A stretch of 20,245 nt of DNA from Oscillospiraceae bacterium (GCA_029068025.1 JAIEDJ010000079.1:1-20245); one strand, 5' to 3'; positions 1 through 6,477 are shown, numbered from the stretch's first letter. Notes: generated by a model not told the origin, from the sequence alone. Made by a program: numbers and translations.

Positions 1-53
1 CGGCTGTCCAAAATCTCGCGCCCGATCACCTTTTCAATTCCCGTATAATACAT
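1..53 (-). CDS. eno: enolase, N-terminal fragment (cut by window edge)
   Basis: Reading leftward from an ATG at 53-51, the first 17 codons give MYYTGIEKVIGREILDS, and the next, incomplete codon begins CG. The run I-x-x-V-x-GREILDSR is the highly conserved start of enolase (2-phosphoglycerate to phosphoenolpyruvate, glycolysis, cytosol), where it leads into the substrate loop beginning RGNPT. A strong SD (GGAGG, 62-66 on the complement) lies 8 bases before the ATG, which fixes the start. Only about 4% of the usual ~430 residues is inside the window, so catalytic residues cannot be seen. The SD lies within a hairpin (58-88), listed separately. No clear promoter for this gene is visible in the next 100 bases. 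Confidence 0.85.
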   Translation of the reverse strand, partial: MYYTGIEKVIGREILDS

Positions 54-57
54 AAAA

Positions 58-88
58 AATACCTCCAAAAAAATATTTTGGAAGTATT
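58..88 (-). promoter_or_regulatory. SD-sequestering hairpin in the enolase leader
   Basis: On the minus strand AATACTTCCAAAA (88-76) can pair with TTTTGGAGGTATT (70-58): 12 Watson-Crick pairs and one G-T wobble around a 5-base loop. The 3' arm contains the entire GGAGG SD of enolase. The fold is read directly from the sequence; a role in translation control is inference. Confidence 0.6.
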
Positions 89-123
89 ATTTCACGCTTA
101 AAGGAAAAATATGCTTTGCCGGC

Positions 124-152
124 TTGACATTTGGGATATTTTATCGTAGAAT
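124..152 (+). promoter_or_regulatory. sigma-A type promoter for the 27-residue ORF
   Basis: TTGACA at 124-129 and TAGAAT at 147-152 are separated by exactly 17 bases. This is one of the best matches to the vegetative consensus in the window, and it points rightward, away from enolase. Initiation would fall near 158-160, right before an inverted repeat CAGGAT (161-166) / ATCCTG (175-180) that could be an operator or a 5' hairpin. Confidence 0.7.
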
Positions 153-191
153 ATGATCAACAGGATAAATCGTGATCCTGAGGTGTGAATT

Positions 192-275
192 ATGAATTAT
201 TATATTATTGAATTTGTCTTCCTGCTTTTGCGGTCTGTCGGATTGGCGGTATGGGCTTTCTCAAAACCAAGGTGA
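192..275 (+). CDS. predicted 27-residue hydrophobic peptide, function unknown
   Basis: ATG at 192 is preceded by an SD-like GAGGTG (180-185) at 6-base spacing and lies about 35 bases downstream of a near-consensus promoter. The product has two Tyr and two Ile after Met-Asn, a hydrophobic stretch over residues 4-23 interrupted only by Glu7 and Arg14, and a basic end SKPR. A short GC hairpin (292-315) follows, so promoter, SD, ORF and a possible terminator form a compact unit. The size and single membrane-like helix resemble small membrane proteins or type I toxins, but I recognise no family. The only plus-strand gene supported in this window. It could instead be a remnant or a noncoding transcript. 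Confidence 0.4.
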   Translation: MNYYIIEFVFLLLRSVGLAVWAFSKPR

Positions 276-291
276 CCGAATAAAAATAAAC

Positions 292-326
292 CGCGCGAAC
301 CGAACAGTCCGCGCGATATTTTATTA
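292..326 (+). terminator. weak terminator-like hairpin after the 27-residue ORF
   Basis: CGCGCG at 292-297 and CGCGCG at 310-315 can form a 6-bp GC stem with a 12-base loop, followed by ATATTTTATTA. The T tract is interrupted, so this is a weak intrinsic terminator at best. Confidence 0.4.
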
Positions 327-454
327 TCCTCTCACCGCCCCTAGCTTATTTTTAAGCGCCAAAACGATATTCTCCATTTACTTGCCGCACTAAAAAGCTT
401 ACGGGAACACTACTGCTTATTGACGTTGCCGATAAATTGGAATTTACATTCTAA

Positions 455-702
455 TCATATAAAGTCCCAGCCCGGATTCATCTCATCAGTCGTTTTCCAA
501 TCAATGTTATACTTTTCTTTTAGTATACGTTTTTTCTCTTTTTCAACAAAATAATACCTACCAAGTCGAATATCCGATTCAACTAAAGATTCGGCTTCTT
601 TGTTGACCTCATCTATAACAGCTTGAAATTCTTCTGTATCTTCAATTGGTCGTGCTTTATTGGTTCAGGCTTTGGAAGCAATTCTCTTTTTCTTCTTTTC
701 AT
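455..702 (-). pseudogene. small unknown gene broken by a single-base frameshift
   Basis: A good promoter (753-781) and SD (GGAGG, 711-717 region) precede ATG 702-700. The reading frame starts MKRRKRELLPKPEPIK and then runs out of frame. The -1 frame continues ARPIEDTEEFQAVIDEV and stays open to TGA at 457-455, ending NPGWDFI. Adding one A to the A run near 645-650 (complement ATAAAGC to ATAAAAGC) joins both parts into an 82-residue charged, helix-rich protein. As written the ORF stops after 29 codons. Either the gene is inactivated or one base is miscalled in the homopolymer. I do not recognise the family. The basic N-terminus and acidic middle suggest a soluble protein. Confidence 0.6.
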
Positions 703-752
703 AATATTGATTCCTCCAAACCCCGATTTATCGTATGATCTCCGATGAAAAT

Positions 753-781
753 ATTATATCACAATTTTCAACAAAAGTCAA
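753..781 (-). promoter_or_regulatory. promoter of the frameshifted small gene
   Basis: On the minus strand TTGACT (781-776), a 17-base spacer and TATAAT (758-753) with an upstream TG form an extended -10 promoter. It starts directly after the pheT terminator, so the broken gene had its own transcript. Confidence 0.75.
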
Positions 782-790
782 CACGCAAAT

Positions 791-828
791 ACAAAAAACA
801 GAGCCTGCCCACAAAGTGAACAGGCTCT
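791..828 (-). terminator. intrinsic terminator of the pheST operon
   Basis: On the minus strand AGAGCCTG (828-821) pairs with CAGGCTCT (807-800) around a 13-base loop, and GTTTTTTGT follows. It lies about 160 bases past the pheT stop and before the next promoter. Confidence 0.75.
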
Positions 829-990
829 CAGCTTGTAGATAAACCACTCTCGGAGAGAGGGGAGAGAATTTCGGGGCTCCGCCCCGAACCCCGGCAGGAA
901 CTCTGTCAGCGTTTTGCGTGCAGCGCATAAAGCGTGCAACCTGCCAAAGGGACAAATCCATTTGAAATCCCGGTTGCGCTCCGCGCGTGT
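829..990. other. intergenic stretch with small GC palindromes
   Basis: No gene is visible between the pheT stop and its terminator. The stretch holds a 6-bp hairpin CGGGGC-TCC-GCCCCG at 872-886. It also holds the phrase TGTAGATAAACC near 834-845, which recurs at 20104-20115. Near 946-975 the bases AAAGGG...AAATCCCGGTT loosely echo the arm ends of the fold-back element at 13501-13943. It is probably a degenerate repeat remnant. Confidence 0.4.
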
Positions 991-3405
991 TTATCTTCTT
1001 ACCGCGCCGAATTTCTCTTTCAGCGCGCTTACGATCTTATCGGTCTCGCCGTCCGCCGTCTCGTCCGAAACGTCGCCGTTCTTATCCGCATAGATCACCG
1101 AGAACGTCAGGCTCTTTTTCCCGAATCCCAGCTTCTCGCTTTCAAAGAAGTCGATCAGTGCCACGTTCTCCGCAAGCTTCGAAGTACCGCGGATAACGTC
1201 CTCGATCTCCACACACTGCGTACCCTTGTCAACGATCAGCGACATATCGCGCTTCGCCGACGCAAACCCGCTTGCGGGCGTGTACTTGATCTCCGGCTTG
1301 AACATCGCCGACAGCGCCGAATAGTTGATCTCCGCAAGTATAATGTTCAGATCCGACTTCTTGCCCTCGGCAACGTTCAGATTTTCCACGATCTCATATC
1401 TCAGCTTTCCGAGATAACCGATCTTCTCGCCACAGCAGTATATATCCGCGTTGATACCGGGGTGCAGCCAGCCGCACTTGCCGCGCTCATAGCGGAACTT
1501 TAAGCCGTTCGCCGCCGCGAACGCGTCCAGCGATGCCTTCACCGCAAAATAGTCCTCACCCGCTCCGTATGCGCCTATGCAGAGCGTCTTGCGCTCCTCC
1601 GGCTGCTCGGTAAGCGGAAGCGACTTAGGAAGATACACGTTCGCAAGCTCGAAAAATCTTCCCGCCGCGTGATCCGTCCGCACATTCTCGGAAATCACGT
1701 TGATCATACACGGAGCCATCACCGTTCTCATGATCGACAGATTATCGGTGATCGGGTTCAGCAGTTCCACAACTCTGCGCTCGGGCGCGTCCTCGGGCAG
1801 CATGATCATATCAAGCTCGCGGCGCGAGTACATAGCGATAGTCTGAACCTCGTAGTACCCTTGAGTACACAGAAACTTCTTCGTCTCAAGCTCCTTGCTC
1901 TGGAGGAAGCTCAACCCGCCGTTGGTGACCTTCGCGCTGTCAAGGAACGTCGGCACAACGTGCGAATAACCGTATTCGCGGATGACCTCCTCCGCGATAT
2001 CCTGATAGTTCTCCACATCGCCGCGCCATCTCGGAACGGTAACGGTAAGCGTTTCGCCGTTCTCAGATACGCCAAATTGCAGCGACTTCAATATGGAAAC
2101 GATCTCACTCTGCGGAACCTCGATACCCAGCACGGAATTCACCTTAGACACCGTAACATCGAACACATGGTTCTCGGTAGACGCGCCCGCCGAAACATCA
2201 AAGTGCGAGTTTCCGATCTCCGCAACGCCCAGCTCCTGTACAAGGCTCAGACAACGCTCCATGCCGCGCTCAGCGCCGTACTCGTCAACACCCTTTTCAA
2301 AACGCGCCGCCGCGTCTGTATGAAGTCCGAGCGCGCGAGAGGTCTTGCGGACACTGTCACGGCGGAACTTAGCCGCCTCAAGCAATATCTCCTCCGTAGT
2401 AGGCTCGATCTCGGAGTTCAAACCGCCCATGATCCCGGCAAGTCCCACACCCTTAGTCTTATCACAGATAAGCAGATTCTCCGTTGTGAGAACGCGCTCC
2501 TTCTCGTCCAGAGTGACGATGACTTCCTTGTCTTTAGCGCGGCGGACATATATAGACTTGCCCTCAAGCGTCTTAAGATCGTAAGCGTGCATAGGCTGAC
2601 CGATCTCCAGCAGCACATAGTTAGTAATATCAACAATAGCGTCGATAGCGCCGAATCCGCACACCGAAAGTCTGCGCTTCATCCACAGCGGCGACTCGAA
2701 GTGCTTGACATTGTAGATATAGTCGCCGAGATAACGCGGGCACAGATCCTTCGCGTTCTCATCGACCGCGACGGAGATATCCGAGCACACCTTGTCGGTT
2801 CTGTTATACGAATAATTCGGCTCCTTAAGCGGTCTCTTGAGGAACGCCGCCGCCTCGCGCGCGATACCAAGCACGGACTGACAGTCGGGACGGTTCGCGG
2901 TGATCGAGATATCGAACACATAATCATCCAATCCCAGAGTTGTCTTGATATCCTCGCCGACCTTAGCGTCCTCGGGGAGGATCAGAATACCGTTGACCTC
3001 CGCGCCGGGCTGCCAGTTGTCGTCAATACCCAACTCGCCGCCCGAGCAAAGCATACCGTAGCTCATCATGCCCGCCATCTTGCGCGGCGCGATGGAGATA
3101 CCCCCGGGAAGCGTTGCCCCGACTACCGCCGCGGGGACTTTAGCGCCTTGGAACACATTGTCCGCGCCCGTGAGAATAAGATTGTCCGCGCCATGCTCTC
3201 CGCAGTCCACATGGCAGATATACAAATGCGTTCCCTCAAACTTTTCAATGGACTTGACCTCTCCGACAACGACCTTCTCGATATCCTTGCCGAGATAGAT
3301 CAGCTCCTCGACCTCAAAGCCCGCGCCGAAGAACTTGTCCATAAGCTCCTCGGGCTTCTCGGTGATATCCACATAATCCTTAAGCCAGCTATATAAAATC
3401 TTCAT
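991..3405 (-). CDS. pheT: phenylalanyl-tRNA synthetase beta subunit
   Basis: An 804-residue protein of typical PheT length. With PheS it forms the cytosolic alpha2-beta2 enzyme that charges tRNA-Phe. Visible layout: an EMAP-II-like tRNA-binding OB domain (about 40-150), the B3/4 editing domain (about 210-380), the B5 domain (about 400-475), a catalytic-like core, and the C-terminal anticodon-binding FDX-ACB domain (about 705-804, with AKRDMSLIVD and SVIYADKNGDV). The start ATG has GGAG five bases upstream. It follows pheS on the same strand after about 254 bases occupied by a palindromic repeat, an unusually wide gap for this gene pair. Expression should follow the Phe T-box upstream of pheS. 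Confidence 0.97.
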   Translation of the reverse strand: MKILYSWLKDYVDITEKPEELMDKFFGAGFEVEELIYLGKDIEKVVVGEVKSIEKFEGTHLYICHVDCGEHGADNLILTGADNVFQGAKVPAAVVGATLPGGISIAPRKMAGMMSYGMLCSGGELGIDDNWQPGAEVNGILILPEDAKVGEDIKTTLGLDDYVFDISITANRPDCQSVLGIAREAAAFLKRPLKEPNYSYNRTDKVCSDISVAVDENAKDLCPRYLGDYIYNVKHFESPLWMKRRLSVCGFGAIDAIVDITNYVLLEIGQPMHAYDLKTLEGKSIYVRRAKDKEVIVTLDEKERVLTTENLLICDKTKGVGLAGIMGGLNSEIEPTTEEILLEAAKFRRDSVRKTSRALGLHTDAAARFEKGVDEYGAERGMERCLSLVQELGVAEIGNSHFDVSAGASTENHVFDVTVSKVNSVLGIEVPQSEIVSILKSLQFGVSENGETLTVTVPRWRGDVENYQDIAEEVIREYGYSHVVPTFLDSAKVTNGGLSFLQSKELETKKFLCTQGYYEVQTIAMYSRRELDMIMLPEDAPERRVVELLNPITDNLSIMRTVMAPCMINVISENVRTDHAAGRFFELANVYLPKSLPLTEQPEERKTLCIGAYGAGEDYFAVKASLDAFAAANGLKFRYERGKCGWLHPGINADIYCCGEKIGYLGKLRYEIVENLNVAEGKKSDLNIILAEINYSALSAMFKPEIKYTPASGFASAKRDMSLIVDKGTQCVEIEDVIRGTSKLAENVALIDFFESEKLGFGKKSLTFSVIYADKNGDVSDETADGETDKIVSALKEKFGAVRR

Positions 3406-3423
3406 ATTTACTCCTTATCTAAA

Positions 3424-3613
3424 AAGAATTTCAAAATTCGAACTTGACCGCATTATGCTTCGCAAAACGCTCACGCTTCACTTCGTTACGCTTAGCAGCC
3501 AAGTCCGAACCGGTCGAAATTAAAATTTCGACCTTTTTGAAATTCACTGAACTATCGTTCGTTGTTCTTGGCGCAGGCGCCTTTACTGTATGTTTATTGC
3601 GTTGATCTTGGCT
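3424..3613 (+). repeat. nested palindromic intergenic element, copy 1 (divergent)
   Basis: Outer arms GAATTTCAAAA (3426-3436) and TTTTGAAATTC (3535-3545) are perfectly complementary. Inside lies a 10-bp hairpin GGTCGAAATT / AATTTCGACC (3512-3533). GTTGATCTTGGCT follows at 3601-3613. The internal AGCCAAG resembles the TAGCCA motif of the other copies, but the rest has diverged. It fills the gap between pheS and pheT and so should be part of the operon mRNA. Confidence 0.6.
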
Positions 3614-3659
3614 TGACAAGCTTAACTATCAACTTTCCACTATCAACTATCAACTGTCA

Positions 3660-4679
3660 TCACGCTTTGAACTGCTCAAGAAAATCAAGATTATTTTCAA
3701 ACAGCATACCCATATGAGAAATGCCGTATTTCAGCATCGCGATACGCTCTATACCGATACCGAACGCCAACCCCGAGTAAACCTCGGGATCTATCCCGCA
3801 GTTTTCGAGAACCTTCTTGTTGACAACGCCGCCGCCGAGAACCTCGATCCAGCCGGTTCCCTTGCACAGCGAGCAGCCCTTGCCGCCGCACTCAAAGCAG
3901 GAAACATCGACCTCAACGCTCGGCTCCGTAAACGGAAAATAAGACGGCCGCAGCCTTGTCCGTGTGCCGTCGCCGAATATCTGCTGAACGAACTGATCAA
4001 GCATACCCTGCAGATCGCACAGAGTGATACCCTTGTCAACGACCAGACCCTCCATCTGTGAGAACATCGGCGAGTGTGTAGCGTCGCTGTCCGAACGGAA
4101 CACCTTTCCGGGAACCAGCACCTTGATAGGCGGCTTCTGCGCGTCCATGGTGCGTATCTGCCCGGGAGAAGTGTGAGTTCTGAGAAGAAGATCATTAGTC
4201 AGCCAGAACGTATCCTGCATATCGCGTGACGGGTGATCTTTCAGCACGTTCAGCCGCGTGAAATTATGATCGTCGTCCTCGATCTCGGGACCCTCATACA
4301 CCGAGAAGCCCATTCCGGTGAACACCTCGATCATCTGCTGCTTTATCAGCGTGATAGGGTGCAGATTTCCAGGAGTCCTCGCCGCCGCGGGCATGGTAAC
4401 GTCCACAGCCTCGCGCTCATAGCGCCGCTCCAGCTCCATCTGCCTGATCTGCGCCTGCTTGGTCTTATAGACATCCTGAACCCATTCGCGGACGTCGTTG
4501 ACAGCTTTTCCGAAAAGCGGCTTTTCCTCGTTCGGAACGCTCTTCATCTCCTTCATCAGCCCGGTAACAACGCCGCCCTTGCCGAGAAAGCTCTGCCAGA
4601 ACTCCGACAACTGAACGCCGTCCTTGACCTCCTCGATCTTAGCTTTCACTTGTTCCTTGATCTCACTGAAATCTCTCAT
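3660..4679 (-). CDS. pheS: phenylalanyl-tRNA synthetase alpha subunit
   Basis: A 339-residue class II synthetase subunit that forms phenylalanyl-adenylate and transfers Phe to tRNA-Phe together with PheT. An N-terminal coiled-coil tRNA-binding region (about 1-90) precedes the catalytic core. The core shows GFSVYEGPEIEDDDHNFTRL, the RTHTSPGQIRTM and VFRSDSDATHSPMFSQMEGL motifs, and motif 3 GIGIERIAMLKYGI near the C-terminus. A Cys-rich CFECGGKGCSLCKGTGW segment, normal for bacterial PheS, is present. The ATG has AAGGAG upstream. The gene lies about 315 bases downstream of the T-box terminator, with palindromic element copy 2 in between. Confidence 0.97.
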   Translation of the reverse strand: MRDFSEIKEQVKAKIEEVKDGVQLSEFWQSFLGKGGVVTGLMKEMKSVPNEEKPLFGKAVNDVREWVQDVYKTKQAQIRQMELERRYEREAVDVTMPAAARTPGNLHPITLIKQQMIEVFTGMGFSVYEGPEIEDDDHNFTRLNVLKDHPSRDMQDTFWLTNDLLLRTHTSPGQIRTMDAQKPPIKVLVPGKVFRSDSDATHSPMFSQMEGLVVDKGITLCDLQGMLDQFVQQIFGDGTRTRLRPSYFPFTEPSVEVDVSCFECGGKGCSLCKGTGWIEVLGGGVVNKKVLENCGIDPEVYSGLAFGIGIERIAMLKYGISHMGMLFENNLDFLEQFKA

Positions 4680-4702
4680 ATAAATTCTCCTTATTTAAAT
4701 TT

Positions 4703-4836
4703 GCAATTTGCGAACCGGCGGGCAAAGCCCGCCTAGCCAATCGACCCGGCTTGTCACGCTGCGCTTCGCTCCGCGCGCCAATCCGCGCCGATTGCTTTCG
4801 CAAATTGCCTGCGGTTTTATAACGTTGATCTTGGCT
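4703..4836 (+). repeat. nested palindromic intergenic element, copy 2
   Basis: Outer arms GCAATTTGCGAA (4703-4714) and TTCGCAAATTGC (4797-4808) match 12 of 12. Between them are a 7-bp hairpin GGCGGGC-AAA-GCCCGCC (4717-4733), the motif TAGCCA (4734-4739), and an inner pair CAATCG / CGATTG (4738-4743, 4789-4794). GTTGATCTTGGCT follows at 4824-4836. The arm sequence differs from copies 1 and 3, but the layout is the same. It sits in the pheS leader between the T-box terminator and the start codon. Confidence 0.7.
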
Positions 4837-4993
4837 TAATGCAGCTTCACTGCGTTTTTTATTGTTGCTCTTAAAATAAAAAACCTTGCTGCACCGCCGT
4901 TTCGGTACGATCTAGATCCATGCGCGAAGCGCACTTTAACTAGCTGCTAGCAACTATTCCCTAACTACTATCCGCACACCGAAATTATCAATT

Positions 4994-5039
4994 AAAAAAG
5001 CCCGTCCTCACAGTGTGAAAACCACACAATGGGACGAGC
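4994..5039 (-). terminator. regulated terminator of the Phe T-box
   Basis: GCTCGTCCCATTGTGTG (5039-5023) pairs with CACACTGTGAGGACGGGC (5017-5000), with a few G-T pairs and bulges, followed by TTTTTT. Its 5' arm competes with the antiterminator, as in other T-box leaders. Confidence 0.85.
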
Positions 5040-5240
5040 ACAAACCCGCGTTACCACCCAAATTCGGAAATAATACCATCTCCGCACTCAAAAAAGCCTT
5101 AACGCGGCAAACGTCCTGCTTACTTTCTCGCAAGCGGCTCCAATGCTGAAATTCATCATCAAGTCCGCCGGAACACTCACAGCAAAACACATTCCTCTCT
5201 GGAGACGGTCACTTGATAACTACTTAATACTTATCCCACT
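4994..5240 (-). ncRNA. T-box leader (Phe) of pheST
   Basis: On the minus strand the antiterminator carries GGGTGGTAACGCGGG (5059-5045), the signature T-box sequence that pairs with the acceptor end of uncharged tRNA. Upstream lie the stem I distal features AGAGAGGAATG and a TGCTGTGAG apical loop. The specifier loop has GAATTTCAGC (around 5153-5144), with UUC at 5150-5148 followed by A. UUC is a Phe codon, matching the downstream gene. A terminator hairpin (5039-5000) with six U residues (4999-4994) follows. In this class of riboswitch, uncharged tRNA-Phe stabilises the antiterminator and allows pheS-pheT transcription. The exact 5' end of stem I is uncertain. Confidence 0.93.
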
Positions 5241-5319
5241 TAGAGTTTCTGATAAAAAAACAGGTAACTGTTTAGAGGTTGCCACAATTTATTCAATAGT
5301 CTAAAGTGGGATTAGTATT
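5226..5319 (-). repeat. long inverted repeat between the pheST promoter and the T-box
   Basis: On the minus strand AATACTAATCCCACTTTAGA (5319-5300) is complementary to TCTAAGTGGGATAAGTATT (5244-5226), apart from one mismatch and one unpaired base. The roughly 55 bases between them contain a short AACAG-TTAC-CTGTT hairpin followed by seven T. The whole would form a stem-loop in every pheST leader transcript. It might be a tiny insertion (MITE-like) or an extra leader domain; it is not part of the canonical T-box. Confidence 0.6.
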
Positions 5320-5345
5320 GCACACCTTCAACGCCATTTGATATA

Positions 5346-5374
5346 ATTATATCACACTTTCCGAAATTTGTCAA
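5346..5374 (-). promoter_or_regulatory. promoter of the T-box-pheST operon
   Basis: On the minus strand TTGACA (5374-5369), a 17-base spacer and TATAAT (5351-5346) with a TG two bases upstream match the sigma-A consensus fully. Initiation near 5339 leaves about 100 bases before the T-box proper. Confidence 0.9.
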
Positions 5375-5434
5375 GAGGGCGCCCGGTATTTAATAATATT
5401 AAAAATTATTTATTTGTATTATCAAATATTATCT

Positions 5435-5758
5435 TCAAAAAAAACCATCAAGCCGCGCCTTTACCTGCTCCAGAAGCTGCGGCGCGTGTTTTTCACACAG
5501 CCGTATCTCATTTTGGATAACTTCAATAAATCGTTCCCTGCCGATAATTTCAAAAATACACTCGCCCTCGTCTATTCCCTCAAGAACTCTGTTCTCAAAA
5601 TAAAATTTTCCGTTCATAACGCCGTATTCCAGCGTTTCAAGAGGACCGTAGCACAGATGCTGTATAACGGGGCATTTTCCCTCTGTGTGAAGCTCGTCTG
5701 CGGAAAATATAACATGCTGCCAATGATCGACCCAGAATCCTTCCACAGAGTCACCCAC
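5435..5758 (-). CDS. unknown ~107-residue protein, start unclear
   Basis: The open frame continues smoothly from GVMNGKFYFENRVLEG to a C-terminus KARLDGFF. It looks protein-like, with alternating strands and a final amphipathic helix. The only conventional start is GTG at 5758-5756, which has no good SD. The same frame stays open upstream through QREITLCVGD to a stop just before 5811, overlapping the end of the ECF gene, but offers no ATG, GTG or TTG there. Translation may be coupled to the ECF gene from an unusual start, or the start may be lost. No family recognised. It lies between the ECF gene and the pheST promoter with no visible terminator. Confidence 0.45.
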   Translation of the reverse strand: MGDSVEGFWVDHWQHVIFSADELHTEGKCPVIQHLCYGPLETLEYGVMNGKFYFENRVLEGIDEGECIFEIIGRERFIEVIQNEIRLCEKHAPQLLEQVKARLDGFF

Positions 5759-5766
5759 ACACAGTG

Positions 5767-6327
5767 TTATCTCGCGCTGTAAACCGGAAATTTCTTTTGC
5801 AGTCCCGATTTAAGTATGATCGGCATAAGCACAACGCCAATGACCGCGCCGAGCGCTCCCTGAATGAGATTGAACGGCACATTTCCCAGCGTCGGAACAA
5901 ATCCGAACCCGAGGATCACCGCGTCATACAGATAGTAACCCGCGATCATGACCGTTTCGCCGATAACAGCGCCAAGTATCATTCCAAGAACGCGCAGCTT
6001 GCCGCTCCTTTTTGAAAAAGCGTGAAATATCAGCGCCGCGGTCAGCGCGATAAGACCCTTGATCACGAACGTTCCGGGCGCGTATAGCGGAGCACCGGCA
6101 AAGATATCGGCAAGCGCCGAGCCGACTGATCCCGCCGCAAAGCCGTAGAACGGACCCACCGTCCAGGCGGCCACCAGAATAAAGCAGTCGCCGAGATTCA
6201 GATATCCCTCGCCCAGCGGCGCTGGGATCCTGATCAGAATAGTCGCCACACATATCAGCGCCGCAAACATTCCCGAAAAGCACAGCTTAAGGATATTGTC
6301 ACGCGTCATTTTTCTGTCATTGTTCAT
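5767..6327 (-). CDS. ECF transporter S-component (vitamin uptake, substrate uncertain)
   Basis: A 186-residue integral membrane protein with about six hydrophobic segments. It carries GEGYLNLGD (residues 39-47), GSALADIFAG, a TFVIKG turn, and a late GNVPFNLIQG. These fit the ECF-type S-component family that includes riboflavin and pyridoxine carriers (PF07155 type). S-components bind a vitamin and work with a shared EcfT/EcfA1/EcfA2 module, which is not in this window. The ATG has AAGGAG upstream. The neighbouring gene is a MocR regulator, and PdxR-type MocR proteins control vitamin B6 genes, so pyridoxine or pyridoxal is a reasonable guess. The leader carries the element at 6366-6445. Confidence 0.85.
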   Translation of the reverse strand: MNNDRKMTRDNILKLCFSGMFAALICVATILIRIPAPLGEGYLNLGDCFILVAAWTVGPFYGFAAGSVGSALADIFAGAPLYAPGTFVIKGLIALTAALIFHAFSKRSGKLRVLGMILGAVIGETVMIAGYYLYDAVILGFGFVPTLGNVPFNLIQGALGAVIGVVLMPIILKSGLQKKFPVYSAR

Positions 6328-6365
6328 TAAGATCGTCTCCTTGTATTTTTTCTAATAACATTATA

Positions 6366-6445
6366 GCAGCGCCGAGCCGGCGCGGGTATTCCCATTATTA
6401 CGTCGATCATAATCGAGCGTTTTCTCTGTATGGTTATAACGCTGC
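6366..6445 (-). promoter_or_regulatory. shared leader element, copy A (ECF gene)
   Basis: About 80 bases starting within a few bases of the predicted transcription start. They contain TTATAACC, ACAG-GAAAA, TAATGGGAATACC and a terminal hairpin GCGCCG-GCT-CGGCGC (6383-6369). Most positions match copy B at 16953-17031. In RNA the 5' GCAGCG (6445-6440) could pair with CGCTGC (6371-6366), which overlaps the terminal hairpin, so two structures compete. I cannot match it to a riboswitch class I know. Confidence 0.55.
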
Positions 6446-6449
6446 TTAT

Positions 6450-6477
6450 ATTATAGCACTTTTCGAAAATATCTCAA
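6450..6477 (-). promoter_or_regulatory. promoter of the ECF S-component gene
   Basis: On the minus strand TTGAGA (6477-6472), a 16-base spacer and TATAAT (6455-6450) with a TG extension. Predicted initiation near 6443 places the shared element at the very 5' end of the mRNA. Confidence 0.75.

Noticed and set aside
1669..3396. 575-codon plus-strand ORF opposite pheT
   Set aside because: It lies entirely over pheT, an unmistakable synthetase gene. The product is Arg/His/Leu-rich without motifs, as expected from the complement of a gene with GC-rich third positions.
3431..3619. 62-codon minus ORF between pheS and pheT
   Set aside because: It falls wholly inside palindromic element copy 1. The frame is open by chance and has no SD.
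3628..3658. Short ACTATCAACT tandem motif after pheS
   Set aside because: Only about three imperfect copies of a 10-base AT-rich phrase are present, too little to call a functional repeat.
6366..6445. Known riboswitch (preQ1, FMN, TPP, THF, cobalamin) upstream of the ECF gene
   Set aside because: None of the conserved cores that I know for these classes can be found; the element is therefore left unassigned.
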